From positions 1 through 8,017 of the forward strand of contig DAINCF010000329.1 in assembly GCA_036732565.1 (NCBI GenBank): DNA of 8,017 nt. Direction: 5' to 3'. The position numbers and the translations under genes are program-made. Below are positions 1-6,439 of this stretch, one piece after another. A model generated the notes under the pieces. The model was given only the letters and a program-made list of their open reading frames with translations, was not told the DNA's origin and made no database searches. The stretch comes from JAIVJN01 sp036732565 (lineage in GTDB: Bacteria > Acidobacteriota > Vicinamibacteria > Vicinamibacterales > UBA2999). How positions within the stretch are numbered: position 1 is the first letter of the stretch; the number at the start of each line of letters is the position of its first letter.

Positions 1-24
1 TGGCCGAGCAATGGTGATGAGCAC
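1..24 (-). CDS. Possible start of a sugar ABC transporter permease (partial)
   Basis: Only eight codons lie inside the window. Reading leftward from a GTG at 24, the frame gives VLITIARP and runs off the edge. A purine-rich GGAAGG tract (minus strand, 34-29) lies 4 nt before the GTG and could be a ribosome binding site. The ATPase gene ends at 49, so the gap would be 24 nt, as expected inside an operon. Sugar ABC loci of this type usually carry one or two membrane permeases right after the RbsA-like ATPase, and a short N-terminal segment ending in Arg-Pro is common in them. The permease identity is inferred from context alone; eight residues cannot establish homology. Confidence 0.3.
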
Positions 25-48
25 TTCACCTTCCGTTGATACGCTCCA

Positions 49-1596
49 CTAGTGGGATGTACTGTCGAAATCACGACGACCCGCGGACCCGGCCGCGGTC
101 GCCGCTGACGAAGGCAGCTCTTCGTACGCGAGCGCCATGACGGCCTCCTGTGTGGCTTCCTCGCGGGTGAGCGGCTCGCTCAACGTGCCGTGTCGCATCA
201 CCGCGATGCGATCGCTCATGCCGAGCACCTCGGGCAGGTCGGACGAAATCATCAGGATCGCGAGCCCCTTCTCCGCCAAGTCCTGCATGAGGCCGTGAAT
301 CTCCGCCTTGGCGCCGACGTCGACGCCCTGCGTCGGCTCATCCAGGATGAGCACGGTCGGATCGGTGGCAAGCCACCGGGCCAGCGCCACCTTCTGCTGG
401 TTGCCGCCCGACAGCGAGTCGACGGCCGCCACGAGCGACGACGTCTTGATCGCCAGACGATCGACATAGCGAGCGGCGGCGTCACGCTCGCGCGCCGCAT
501 CGATCAGCCCGAGCCGGCTCACCGCGCCCAGGTTGGCGAGCGTGATGTTCTCGGCTACCGACATCGGGGCGACGATGCCATGCTGCCGTCGATCCTCGGG
601 AACGTAGCCAATCCCCAGCGCGATGGCGACATCGGGTGAGCCGATGCGCACGCGCGTACCCTTGACCAGAATATGCCCGGCGTCCGCCGGCGTGAGCCCG
701 AAGATCGTTTGCGCCAGCTCCGTTCGGCCGGAGCCCACCAATCCCGCAATGCCGAGGATCTCACCGCGGCGAACGCTCAGCGACACCTCGTGCACACCGG
801 TCGCGTGGCACGAGACGCCCCTGAGCTCCAGCACCTCGTCGCCAATCGGCACCGCTCGTTTCGGGAACGCCGCTTCGATCGTGCGCCCGACCATCAACCG
901 AATCAGCTGCGCACGATCGCACTCCCGCCTGGCCATCGTCGCCACCAGACGCCCGTCGCGGAGCGCGGTGATGCGATCGGCCACGAGCAGGACCTCTTCG
1001 AGGCGATGGGAGATGTAGATGATGCCGACGCCGTCCGCGCGTAAGCGGTCGATTACCTGGAACAAGCGCGTGACCTCGGCCTCGCTGAGGGCCGCCGTCG
1101 GCTCGTCCATGATCAGGATGCGGGCCTCGGCGCCAACCGCCCTGGCAATCTCGACGACTTGCTGCTCGGGGAGGCTCAGCGTGTCGGCCAGACGCTCGGG
1201 ATCGATCGCCGCGCCCACACGCTGCAGCAGGTCCGCCGCCCTGCGATGGCGGGCCGGCCAATCCAGCCGCTGCCATGCGCCGCGACGCTCGAGCGCCAGC
1301 GCGATGTTCTCCGTGACGGTGAGGTGAGGAAAGAGGACCGGCTGCTGGTAAATCGTCGCGATGCCGAGCGCTCGTGCGAGGCCGGGATCCATCCGGGCGA
1401 CGGCAGTCCCCTGGACCTCGAGGGTTCCGGAGTCGGGGGTCTCGGCGCCCGCGATGATCTTGATGAGCGTCGATTTGCCCGCGCCGTTCTCGCCCACGAG
1501 CGCATGCACTTCGCCCGGCTGCAGGTCGAAGGTGACACGCTCGAGGGCACGAACGCCGGCAAACGACTTCGTGATGTCCGAGGCGTTCAGCAACAC
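49..1596 (-). CDS. rhaT: Sugar (probably L-rhamnose) ABC transporter ATP-binding protein, RbsA/RhaT type
   Basis: This cytoplasmic ATPase has two fused nucleotide-binding domains and would power sugar import through a membrane permease pair. From the chosen GTG it is 515 residues, a normal length for RbsA/XylG/MglA-type proteins. Domain 1 has Walker A GENGAGKS (35-42), Q-loop YQQP (83-86), a signature in the family's variant form LSLPEQQ (140-146), Walker B ILIMDEP (160-166) and the switch His in SH (196-197). Domain 2 has a degenerate Walker A, GLVGSGRTE (285-293), in which the Lys is replaced by Arg. It also has a canonical LSGGNQQ (395-401), LILDEP (416-421) and SSD instead of a switch His (451-453). 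This asymmetry is normal for the family. The frame stays open to a TTG at 1626, but GTG 1596 gives the typical MLLNASDITKSF start and has a good ribosome binding site. It lies 38 nt after rhaI, so the two are probably co-transcribed. Rhamnose specificity comes from neighbours only; the fold cannot separate rhamnose from ribose or xylose. Confidence 0.93.
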   Translation of the reverse strand: MLLNASDITKSFAGVRALERVTFDLQPGEVHALVGENGAGKSTLIKIIAGAETPDSGTLEVQGTAVARMDPGLARALGIATIYQQPVLFPHLTVTENIALALERRGAWQRLDWPARHRRAADLLQRVGAAIDPERLADTLSLPEQQVVEIARAVGAEARILIMDEPTAALSEAEVTRLFQVIDRLRADGVGIIYISHRLEEVLLVADRITALRDGRLVATMARRECDRAQLIRLMVGRTIEAAFPKRAVPIGDEVLELRGVSCHATGVHEVSLSVRRGEILGIAGLVGSGRTELAQTIFGLTPADAGHILVKGTRVRIGSPDVAIALGIGYVPEDRRQHGIVAPMSVAENITLANLGAVSRLGLIDAARERDAAARYVDRLAIKTSSLVAAVDSLSGGNQQKVALARWLATDPTVLILDEPTQGVDVGAKAEIHGLMQDLAEKGLAILMISSDLPEVLGMSDRIAVMRHGTLSEPLTREEATQEAVMALAYEELPSSAATAAGSAGRRDFDSTSH

Positions 1597-1604
1597 GTCA
1601 TCCG

Positions 1605-1610
1605 CCCCTT
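1605..1610 (-). promoter_or_regulatory. Ribosome binding site deciding the ATPase start
   Basis: The minus strand reads AAGGGG here, 8 nt before the GTG at 1596. The upstream TTG at 1626 has no purine-rich tract in the preceding 19 nt, which is the tail of rhaI. This favours the shorter protein, which begins close to the first conserved strand of the nucleotide-binding domain. Confidence 0.55.
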
Positions 1611-1634
1611 GGCGTCGCTCCGGCAAGCACGGTA

Positions 1635-2831
1635 TCAGGCATAGGCGGACACGGAGCTGGCGTTCCGCGCGGCCCGCTCACGGGAGATGCGCTCGAGGTA
1701 GCCGCTCTCGCGAAACGCCTGCATGGGATCCGCCGGCAACCCCTTGGCCGCGCGCCACTCGCGAATGGCGGGGCGCACGTCGGTCGCGAACGCGTCCTGG
1801 AGACACGTCTCGGCGCGGACCAGGTCGGTGGCACGCTGCGCGTCGGCCAGCGTCGCGTGGTCGACGAGCGCCGCCTTGGCGAACAGCTCCTGCGCCATGG
1901 TCACCGTCTGGATCATCGCTTCGATCTTGCCCTTGAGGTTGTGGCTCTGATCGATCATGTAGGCGATGTCCGCGGTGGCCCCGGTCTCCCACTCGAAGAA
2001 GCGGATCTCGTGGAAGATGCGGAAGACCTGATACGGGTCGATCGAACCCAACGTCAGGTCATCGTCTGCATAGCGCCGATCGTTGAAGTGAAAGCCGCCG
2101 AGCATCCCTTCGGCCAGCAGCCACGCCACGATCTGCTCGATGTTCTGCGCGGCGTAGTGATGTCCCGTGTCGACCAGCACCTTGGCCTTCGGTCCGGCCG
2201 CCAGCGCCATCAGGAGCGCCATCCCCCAGTCGGCGATGTCCGTGTGATAGAACGCCGGCTCGAACGGCTTGTATTCGACGAGCATGCGTTGATCGGGCCC
2301 TAGCGCTTCGTGCAGCGCGGCGAGCTGCTGTTCGAACCACTGCTTGCGCTGGCGGATGTTCGCGGTCCCAGGGTAGTTCGAGCCGTCCGCGAACCAGAGG
2401 GACAGATCGCGGCTGCCGACGTGCTGCGCGATCGCGATGCTGTCCAGGCAGTGTTGAAAGGCCTTGCCACGGACCGCCTCGTCGGGGTTGCCAAAGGAGC
2501 CGAACTTGTACTCCTGGTCCTGAAACAGATTCGGATTGATCGCGCCACACGCGACGCCGTAGCGGCCGGCCGCCGCGGCGACCTCGGGGGCATCGCCGAC
2601 GCCGCGCGGAAAGTCCCATTGCACGTGCAGCGCGACGGTAGGACAGGCACCCGTCAGCGCGTGCACCTCGCCCGCGTCGCTCAGCTTCTCATCGGTGGTC
2701 GTCGCGGCCGCGGCCTGCAGGTACTTGCCGAAGCGCGTGCCGGTGTTGGCAAAGCCCCACGAGGGCAGCTCGATACGAAAGCCATCGAGCGCCCGAGCAA
2801 CGGTCTCTGTGATCGACACGCGTGACGTCAT
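1635..2831 (-). CDS. rhaI: L-rhamnose isomerase, RhaI type (Pseudomonas stutzeri-like)
   Basis: Cytoplasmic metal-dependent TIM-barrel isomerase converting L-rhamnose to L-rhamnulose, the first catabolic step. It is 398 residues, somewhat shorter at the N-terminus than the approximately 430-residue P. stutzeri enzyme. The metal ligands recalled for P. stutzeri L-RhI (E219, D254, H257, H281, D289, D291, D327) fall here at E186 (in VEYKPFEP), D221 and H224 (in DTGHH), H248, D256 and D258 (in FHFNDRRYADDDL) and D294 (in YMIDQSHN). The offset is a constant 33, so the active site looks complete. The type differs from E. coli RhaA and is usual where the pathway lacks RhaA. The ATG at 2831 is preceded by GAGGA (minus strand 2843-2839) with 7 nt spacing. 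It is the first gene of a minus-strand unit that continues into the transporter ATPase, and it diverges from the regulator across a 198-nt region. These enzymes are promiscuous on rare sugars; rhamnose is the likely physiological substrate because the kinase and aldolase are nearby. Confidence 0.94.
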   Translation of the reverse strand: MTSRVSITETVARALDGFRIELPSWGFANTGTRFGKYLQAAAATTTDEKLSDAGEVHALTGACPTVALHVQWDFPRGVGDAPEVAAAAGRYGVACGAINPNLFQDQEYKFGSFGNPDEAVRGKAFQHCLDSIAIAQHVGSRDLSLWFADGSNYPGTANIRQRKQWFEQQLAALHEALGPDQRMLVEYKPFEPAFYHTDIADWGMALLMALAAGPKAKVLVDTGHHYAAQNIEQIVAWLLAEGMLGGFHFNDRRYADDDLTLGSIDPYQVFRIFHEIRFFEWETGATADIAYMIDQSHNLKGKIEAMIQTVTMAQELFAKAALVDHATLADAQRATDLVRAETCLQDAFATDVRPAIREWRAAKGLPADPMQAFRESGYLERISRERAARNASSVSAYA

Positions 2832-2869
2832 GATTCAGTCCTCGTTTCGAGAGTGTACGCAGCGCAGCA

Positions 2870-2902
2870 ATTGTAGGGGCGCCTCGTGAGGCGCCCTCTC
2901 AA
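2870..2902 (-). promoter_or_regulatory. Weak candidate promoter for rhaI-rhaT
   Basis: On the minus strand TTGAGA (2902-2897) and TACAAT (2875-2870) each match five of six consensus sigma70 bases. They are 21 nt apart, which is too long for a standard promoter. The spacer is almost exactly the GC-rich palindromic repeat, and its edge supplies the TAC of the -10 box. The operator-like palindrome lies 12 nt upstream of the -35 box. An activator-dependent promoter using the TACAAT alone is an equally good reading. The resulting leader before the rhaI ATG would be about 33 nt. Confidence 0.28.
2873..2896. repeat. Intergenic palindromic repeat, copy 1
   Basis: A 24-bp GC-rich element begins GTAGGGGCGCC and ends GAGGCGCCC. 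Arms 2877-2885 and 2888-2896 pair perfectly around a 2-nt centre. It matches copy 2 (6390-6413) at 23 of 24 positions, in the same orientation, the difference being T at 2887 versus C at 6404. It lies 42 nt upstream of the rhaI ATG and upstream of the regulator. There is no U-tract of the kind expected of an intrinsic terminator for either neighbour. It looks like a dispersed REP-like element, although only two copies are visible here. Confidence 0.75.
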
Positions 2903-2914
2903 AAACTCCAGGCC

Positions 2915-2931
2915 GTTTCGCAGTGCGAAAC
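2915..2931. promoter_or_regulatory. Perfect 17-bp palindrome, likely operator of the IclR-type regulator
   Basis: The sequence GTTTCGCAGTGCGAAAC has two perfect 8-bp arms around a single central base. It lies in the divergent region between rhaI and the regulator. Its length, odd symmetry and TTCGCA/TGCGAA core resemble operators of IclR-family proteins, and the adjacent regulator carries an IclR-type winged helix. It is 22 nt upstream of the regulator's -35 box and 84 nt from the rhaI ATG. That position would suit activation of rhaI, or control of both directions. The palindrome is seen directly; the protein that binds it is inferred. Confidence 0.65.
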
Positions 2932-2952
2932 AGACGAGGCTCCGACATTTCG

Positions 2953-2981
2953 TTGTCACACCCATGAATGTGGCGCATAAT
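2953..2981 (+). promoter_or_regulatory. Sigma70-type promoter of the regulator gene
   Basis: TTGTCA (2953-2958) and CATAAT (2976-2981) each match five of six consensus bases and are separated by exactly 17 nt. Transcription would begin near 2988, leaving a leader of about 42 nt before the ATG at 3030. This argues against the earlier in-frame GTG at 2886 and ATG at 2964, both of which would lie upstream of the transcript start. Confidence 0.6.
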
Positions 2982-3017
2982 GACGTCCGCGCCGCCGCGA
3001 GGCACACGCGTTCCACG

Positions 3018-3023
3018 AAGAGG
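3018..3023 (+). promoter_or_regulatory. Ribosome binding site fixing the regulator start
   Basis: AAGAGG stands 6 nt before the ATG at 3030. It supports this start over the longer in-frame options, which would add a basic, non-conserved extension in front of the winged helix. Confidence 0.6.
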
Positions 3024-3029
3024 TCCGTT

Positions 3030-4172
3030 ATGAGCAGCGAAACTGCCGCCCGCGATCCGTATCTCGTGAAATCGGTCGTGCATTCGTCGCAAGTGCTGTC
3101 GGCGTTTCGGTCGACCGGCGAGGCCTTGCCGCTCCGGGAGGTTGCGGCGAGAAGCGGGCTGCCCAAGAGCATGGCGTTCCGCCTGCTCTACACGCTCGAG
3201 CGCTGCGGTCTGATCGAAAAGGTCAGCGAGAACCTCTACCGCTCGCACGTGCGGCCGTTCAAGCAGAAGCCGTTCAGAATCGGCTACGCCGCCCAGGGCA
3301 CCGACTACCAGTTCTCGAAGGAAGTCTCCACCAGCCTGCAGCGCGCGATGGCGGCGGAGGGCATCGAGCTCATCTCCGTCGACAACCGCTACAACCCCAA
3401 GATCGCGCAGCGGAACGCCGACGTGCTGGTGCGAGAGAAGGTCGACCTCGTCATCGAGTTCCAAACCGACGAACAGGTGGCGCCGATCGTCGCGTCGAAG
3501 TACCGCGACGCGAACATCCCGCTCATCGCCATCGAGATTCCCCATCCGGGCGCGACCTACTACGGTGCCAACAACTACGAGGCGGGCCTGATCGGCGGGC
3601 GCTATCTCGGGCGATGGGCGAAGCAGGTGTGGCATGCCGAAGTCGACGAGATCATCCTGATTGCGTTGAAGCGCGCCGGCAGTCTGCCACAAATGCGATT
3701 GACCGGCATGCTGGTCGGCATGAAGGAGACGTGTCCAGCGCTCGAGAGCTGTCGGGTGACGTCGCTGGATGGCGACGGCAAGCTGGGCGACAGCTTCGAG
3801 GCGGTCCGGCGTCACCTGCGCACCAGCCGGGCGCGGCGATTCCTCGTCGGCGCCATCAACGATCCGAGCGCGCTCGGGGCGCTGCGCGCGTTCGAAGAAG
3901 CCGGACGGACTGACGACTGCGCCATCATGGGGCAGAACGCGTCGCCCGAGGGGCGTGAAGAGCTTCGACAGCGTGGCACCCGGCTCATCGGATCGGTCGC
4001 CTACTTCCCCGAAAAGTACGGCCCCGACCTCGTGACCGTGGCCCTCGACCTGCTGTCCCGCCGTCCCGTGCCCCCCGCCGTGTTCGTCAAACATCAGCTC
4101 GTGACACCGGAGAACATCAAGCACATCTACCCCAACGATGCGCTGATGCAAATCACCGCCGCCTCAGCGTAG
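3030..4172 (+). CDS. Hybrid regulator: IclR-type winged helix fused to an ABC-binding-protein-like sugar-sensing domain
   Basis: A 380-residue cytoplasmic protein with no signal peptide or membrane segment. Residues about 13-75 form an IclR-type winged helix: a helix around SVVHSSQVLSAF, then LREVAARSGLPKSMAFRLLYTLERCGLI as helix-turn-helix plus recognition helix, then a short wing. Residues about 82-370 resemble a type-1 periplasmic binding fold. Visible marks are the opening strand FRIGYAAQG, SVDNRYNPKIAQRNADVLV, the block YYGANNYEAGLIGGRYLGRW typical of ABC sugar-binding proteins, a second-lobe strand with VGAINDPSALGALRAFEEAG, and GSVAYFPEKYGPDLVTVALDLL near the end. The usual IclR C-terminal effector domain is absent. 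The architecture parallels LacI, but with a different DNA-binding module. It lies between the minus-strand catabolic genes and diverges from rhaI. Its effector is likely L-rhamnose or L-rhamnulose (inference). The operator-like palindrome upstream suggests autoregulation as well as control of rhaI. Domain boundaries are approximate and activator versus repressor cannot be told. I know no established symbol for it. Confidence 0.88.
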   Translation: MSSETAARDPYLVKSVVHSSQVLSAFRSTGEALPLREVAARSGLPKSMAFRLLYTLERCGLIEKVSENLYRSHVRPFKQKPFRIGYAAQGTDYQFSKEVSTSLQRAMAAEGIELISVDNRYNPKIAQRNADVLVREKVDLVIEFQTDEQVAPIVASKYRDANIPLIAIEIPHPGATYYGANNYEAGLIGGRYLGRWAKQVWHAEVDEIILIALKRAGSLPQMRLTGMLVGMKETCPALESCRVTSLDGDGKLGDSFEAVRRHLRTSRARRFLVGAINDPSALGALRAFEEAGRTDDCAIMGQNASPEGREELRQRGTRLIGSVAYFPEKYGPDLVTVALDLLSRRPVPPAVFVKHQLVTPENIKHIYPNDALMQITAASA

Positions 4173-6377
4173 GAACGCTTCCGGAAGCCCGCCATCGACG
4201 GGGATGACGTGGCCGGTGGTCTTCGCGCTCTGCTCGCTCGCCAGCCAGCAGATGGCGCTCGCGCAGTCGGCCGGCACGATCGGGCGCCGCGTGATCGTGC
4301 GCTGCGCGTAGAACGCCGCCAGCTTGTCGCGGAGCGCCTCGGTCGACTCGTCGTCGGTGAACGCGATTCCGTACTTCTTCAACGAGCCCATCACCCGGTC
4401 GCGCGGGAACATCGACGAGCCGGCCAGCACCGTCGCCGGCGCGATGCCGTTGACGCGCACGTACGGCCCCAAACCGATGGCGAGCTCGCGGATCAGGTGA
4501 TTGATGGCGGCCTTGCTGACGTCGTAGGGCTCGCTGCCCGCCTTCGGCACGACGGCGTTCGCCGAGCTGGTCAGTACCACGCTGCCCGGCAGTTGCTGGG
4601 CCTTCATGACGTCGGCGGCTTCCTGCGCCAACACGTGATTGGCGGTCACATTGATGGCCATCGCCTGGTGCCACACCGTCTCTGGCGGTGTGGAGGCATC
4701 CGGTGTCGGGTAGACGGCGGCGGTGTTGATCAGGATATCGAGACCCCCGAAGCGCAGCGTGATCGCACGCAGCGCCGCGCGGATGCTGTCACGCTGCCCC
4801 AGATTCAGCTCGCACGCCATCACCATCTCGGAGGAGGACAGCGCCGCTGCCTCTTTCGCGACCGACTCCGCCGCGGCCTGGTTCAGATCCGCGGCGATGA
4901 CGTGCGCGCCGCGCTTCGCCATCTGCAGCACGACTTCGCGACCGATGCCGCTGCCACCGCCGACCACCAGCGCGATCTGGCGACTGAGCTCGCGCTCCGG
5001 CGGCATGCGCTGCAGCTTGGCCTCTTCGAGGGCCCAGTACTCGATGCGAAACGCCTCGCGCCGCGGCAGCGCCACGTAGTTATGGAAGCTCGTGAACTGG
5101 TTCGCGTCCTCCGGCCGACGCGCTTGCGGCACCGGTCCCGTACGACCGCCGGCCTCCTCGAGCCCGTTCGCACCCGCCATCACGTGAATCGCGTTGACGA
5201 AGAACTCCGTCGTGATCCGCGCTTCGCGTTTGTCCTTGCCGAACCCGAACAGCCCGAGACCGGGAACCACGACCACTGACGGGTTCGAATCGCGCAGCGC
5301 CGGCGACGCGGCGTCGGCGAACGACGTGTAATAGGCCGCGTAGTCGACGCGATACTTCGCGGCGCGATCGTGAATGCGCTGCCGCAGCTCCGCGAGGTCG
5401 TCGCGATTCGGGTCCCACGGCACGAACATCGGGCAGATCCGCGTGCGCAGGAAGTGGTCCGGGCAACTGGTGCCCAACTGGCTCAGCTCTTCGGCCCACG
5501 CCGCGTTCGCGAACGTCAGCGCATCGTCCGAGCTGTCCCAATGCCCGACGACGCGGCGGTTCGACGACACGACACCGCGCAGGTACGGCAGGATGGCCGC
5601 CGCGGTCGATTCGCGATCGAGGGTCGCGGTCACCGCTGCGCCGCCGAACGCCGGCCGACCCGCCCGCTGCGCGTGATCGTCCAGGAACTCGCCCATCTGA
5701 TCGATCGTCTTGATGCTGCTGACGTAGCAGTCGCGCTGGGTCTCGCCCCACGTGAACAGTCCGTGGCCGCCGAGGATGATCCCGTCGCAGCCGGCGTTCG
5801 ATTCCACCGCCTCGCGCAGCATCAGCGCGAGCTCGAAGCCGGGACGCTGCCACGGAATCCACACGATGCGCCGACTGTAGCGCGCGTTGAACTCGTCCAG
5901 CTTGGCCTTGCCGTTGGCGCTGGCTGCGAGCGCGATCGCCCAATCCGGATGCAGGTGATCCACGTGCGGAAACGGGAGAAAGGCATGCAGGGGCGTGTCG
6001 ATCGAGGCGGCGACGCGATTCTCTCCGAAGGCGCAGAGCGGGTAGAACGCCACCATCTCGTCCTCGTGGGCTTCGCCGCGGTAGCGGGGAATCAGCGCCT
6101 CGAGCTTGCCTTGATACAACACCGCGAATCCCGAGGTGCCGATCGACCGGAGATCGCCACCGCTGCCCTTCACCGCGAGGACACGCGTCGGCGCGCCCGT
6201 CAGCGGATCGGGCAGATCGAACTTCGAGCTGGTGTTGCCGCCGCCGAAGTTCGTGATGCGCAGATCGGCGCCGAGGAGATTCGAGCGATACCGCAGCAGC
6301 TCGAGCGGACGCTCGTTCAAGCTCGATGCGGTCTGGTCGTTCCAGAGGTCTTCCAAGCGTGTCGTTGCCACGGTCAC
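4164..6377 (-). CDS. rhaEW: Bifunctional L-rhamnulose-1-phosphate aldolase / L-lactaldehyde dehydrogenase
   Basis: A 737-residue cytoplasmic fusion. The N-terminal half (about 10-450) is a class II aldolase of the AraD/FucA group: GGGNTS (45-50), E107 in HEDEM as a possible catalytic acid, and zinc ligands H141 and H143 in DHLHPD plus H205 in GGHGLF. It would cleave L-rhamnulose-1-phosphate into DHAP and L-lactaldehyde. The C-terminal half (about 463-737) is a short-chain dehydrogenase. It has the glycine motif VGGGSGIG (472-479), an acidic D497 after strand 2 suggesting NAD preference, NTAA (551-554) in place of NNAG, N576, S605 and the YxxxK pair Y618/K622. It would oxidise lactaldehyde to L-lactate. 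Such fusions are known from Bacillus, rhizobia and others, often annotated as aldolase/SDR. The GTG at 6377 has GGGAG 7 nt upstream. The frame happens to stay open for 1.6 kb further upstream, but that stretch is shadow sequence of rhaB. The gene follows rhaB by 62 nt, and its 3' end overlaps the convergent regulator by 9 bp. Confidence 0.93.
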   Translation of the reverse strand: MTVATTRLEDLWNDQTASSLNERPLELLRYRSNLLGADLRITNFGGGNTSSKFDLPDPLTGAPTRVLAVKGSGGDLRSIGTSGFAVLYQGKLEALIPRYRGEAHEDEMVAFYPLCAFGENRVAASIDTPLHAFLPFPHVDHLHPDWAIALAASANGKAKLDEFNARYSRRIVWIPWQRPGFELALMLREAVESNAGCDGIILGGHGLFTWGETQRDCYVSSIKTIDQMGEFLDDHAQRAGRPAFGGAAVTATLDRESTAAAILPYLRGVVSSNRRVVGHWDSSDDALTFANAAWAEELSQLGTSCPDHFLRTRICPMFVPWDPNRDDLAELRQRIHDRAAKYRVDYAAYYTSFADAASPALRDSNPSVVVVPGLGLFGFGKDKREARITTEFFVNAIHVMAGANGLEEAGGRTGPVPQARRPEDANQFTSFHNYVALPRREAFRIEYWALEEAKLQRMPPERELSRQIALVVGGGSGIGREVVLQMAKRGAHVIAADLNQAAAESVAKEAAALSSSEMVMACELNLGQRDSIRAALRAITLRFGGLDILINTAAVYPTPDASTPPETVWHQAMAINVTANHVLAQEAADVMKAQQLPGSVVLTSSANAVVPKAGSEPYDVSKAAINHLIRELAIGLGPYVRVNGIAPATVLAGSSMFPRDRVMGSLKKYGIAFTDDESTEALRDKLAAFYAQRTITRRPIVPADCASAICWLASEQSAKTTGHVIPVDGGLPEAFLR

Positions 6378-6384
6378 CAGTTCA

Positions 6385-6389
6385 CTCCC
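6385..6389 (-). promoter_or_regulatory. Ribosome binding site fixing the rhaEW start
   Basis: The minus strand reads GGGAG here, 7 nt before the GTG at 6377. This identifies the start within a frame that is otherwise open far upstream. The site is immediately next to the palindromic repeat at 6390-6413, so a hairpin there would end directly at the ribosome landing site. Confidence 0.6.
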
Positions 6390-6413
6390 GTAGGGGCGCC
6401 TCGCGAGGCGCCC
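6390..6413. repeat. Intergenic palindromic repeat, copy 2
   Basis: A 24-bp element beginning GTAGGGGCGCC and ending GAGGCGCCC, matching copy 1 at 23 of 24 positions. Here the central base restores symmetry, so 6393-6414 is a perfect 22-bp palindrome. It fills over a third of the 62-nt gap between the rhaB stop and the rhaEW start. In the rhaB-rhaEW transcript it could fold into a very stable GC hairpin just ahead of the rhaEW ribosome binding site. No U-tract follows, so an efficient intrinsic terminator is unlikely. Confidence 0.78.
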
Positions 6414-6439
6414 CCGCAAAGTCGTCGACGAAATCACCT

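Noticed and set aside
285..293. Apparent Walker A defect (GSGRTE lacking Lys) in the second half of the transporter ATPase (positions are residues)
   Set aside because: Degenerate second nucleotide-binding sites are the rule in RbsA/MglA/XylG-type ATPases, so this is not evidence of decay.
2886..3029. N-terminal extension of the regulator from GTG 2886 or ATG 2964
   Set aside because: The GTG lies inside the palindromic repeat, both codons lie upstream of the expected transcript start near 2988, and the added residues are basic and unlike a domain.
2835..4151. Long open frame (438 codons) on the minus strand opposite the regulator
   Set aside because: Its composition is that of an antisense shadow, it has no recognisable motif, and the plus-strand frame encodes clear HTH and sugar-binding domains with a promoter and ribosome binding site.
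5045..5052. Exact TGCGAAAC half-operator inside rhaEW
   Set aside because: It lies in coding sequence, and the opposite arm matches at only 3 of 8 positions, so it is best explained as chance.
6422..6431. 10-bp palindrome TCGTCGACGA just after the rhaB stop codon
   Set aside because: Short CG-rich palindromes built on TCGA are frequent at this base composition, and it has no relation to the candidate operator or to a terminator.
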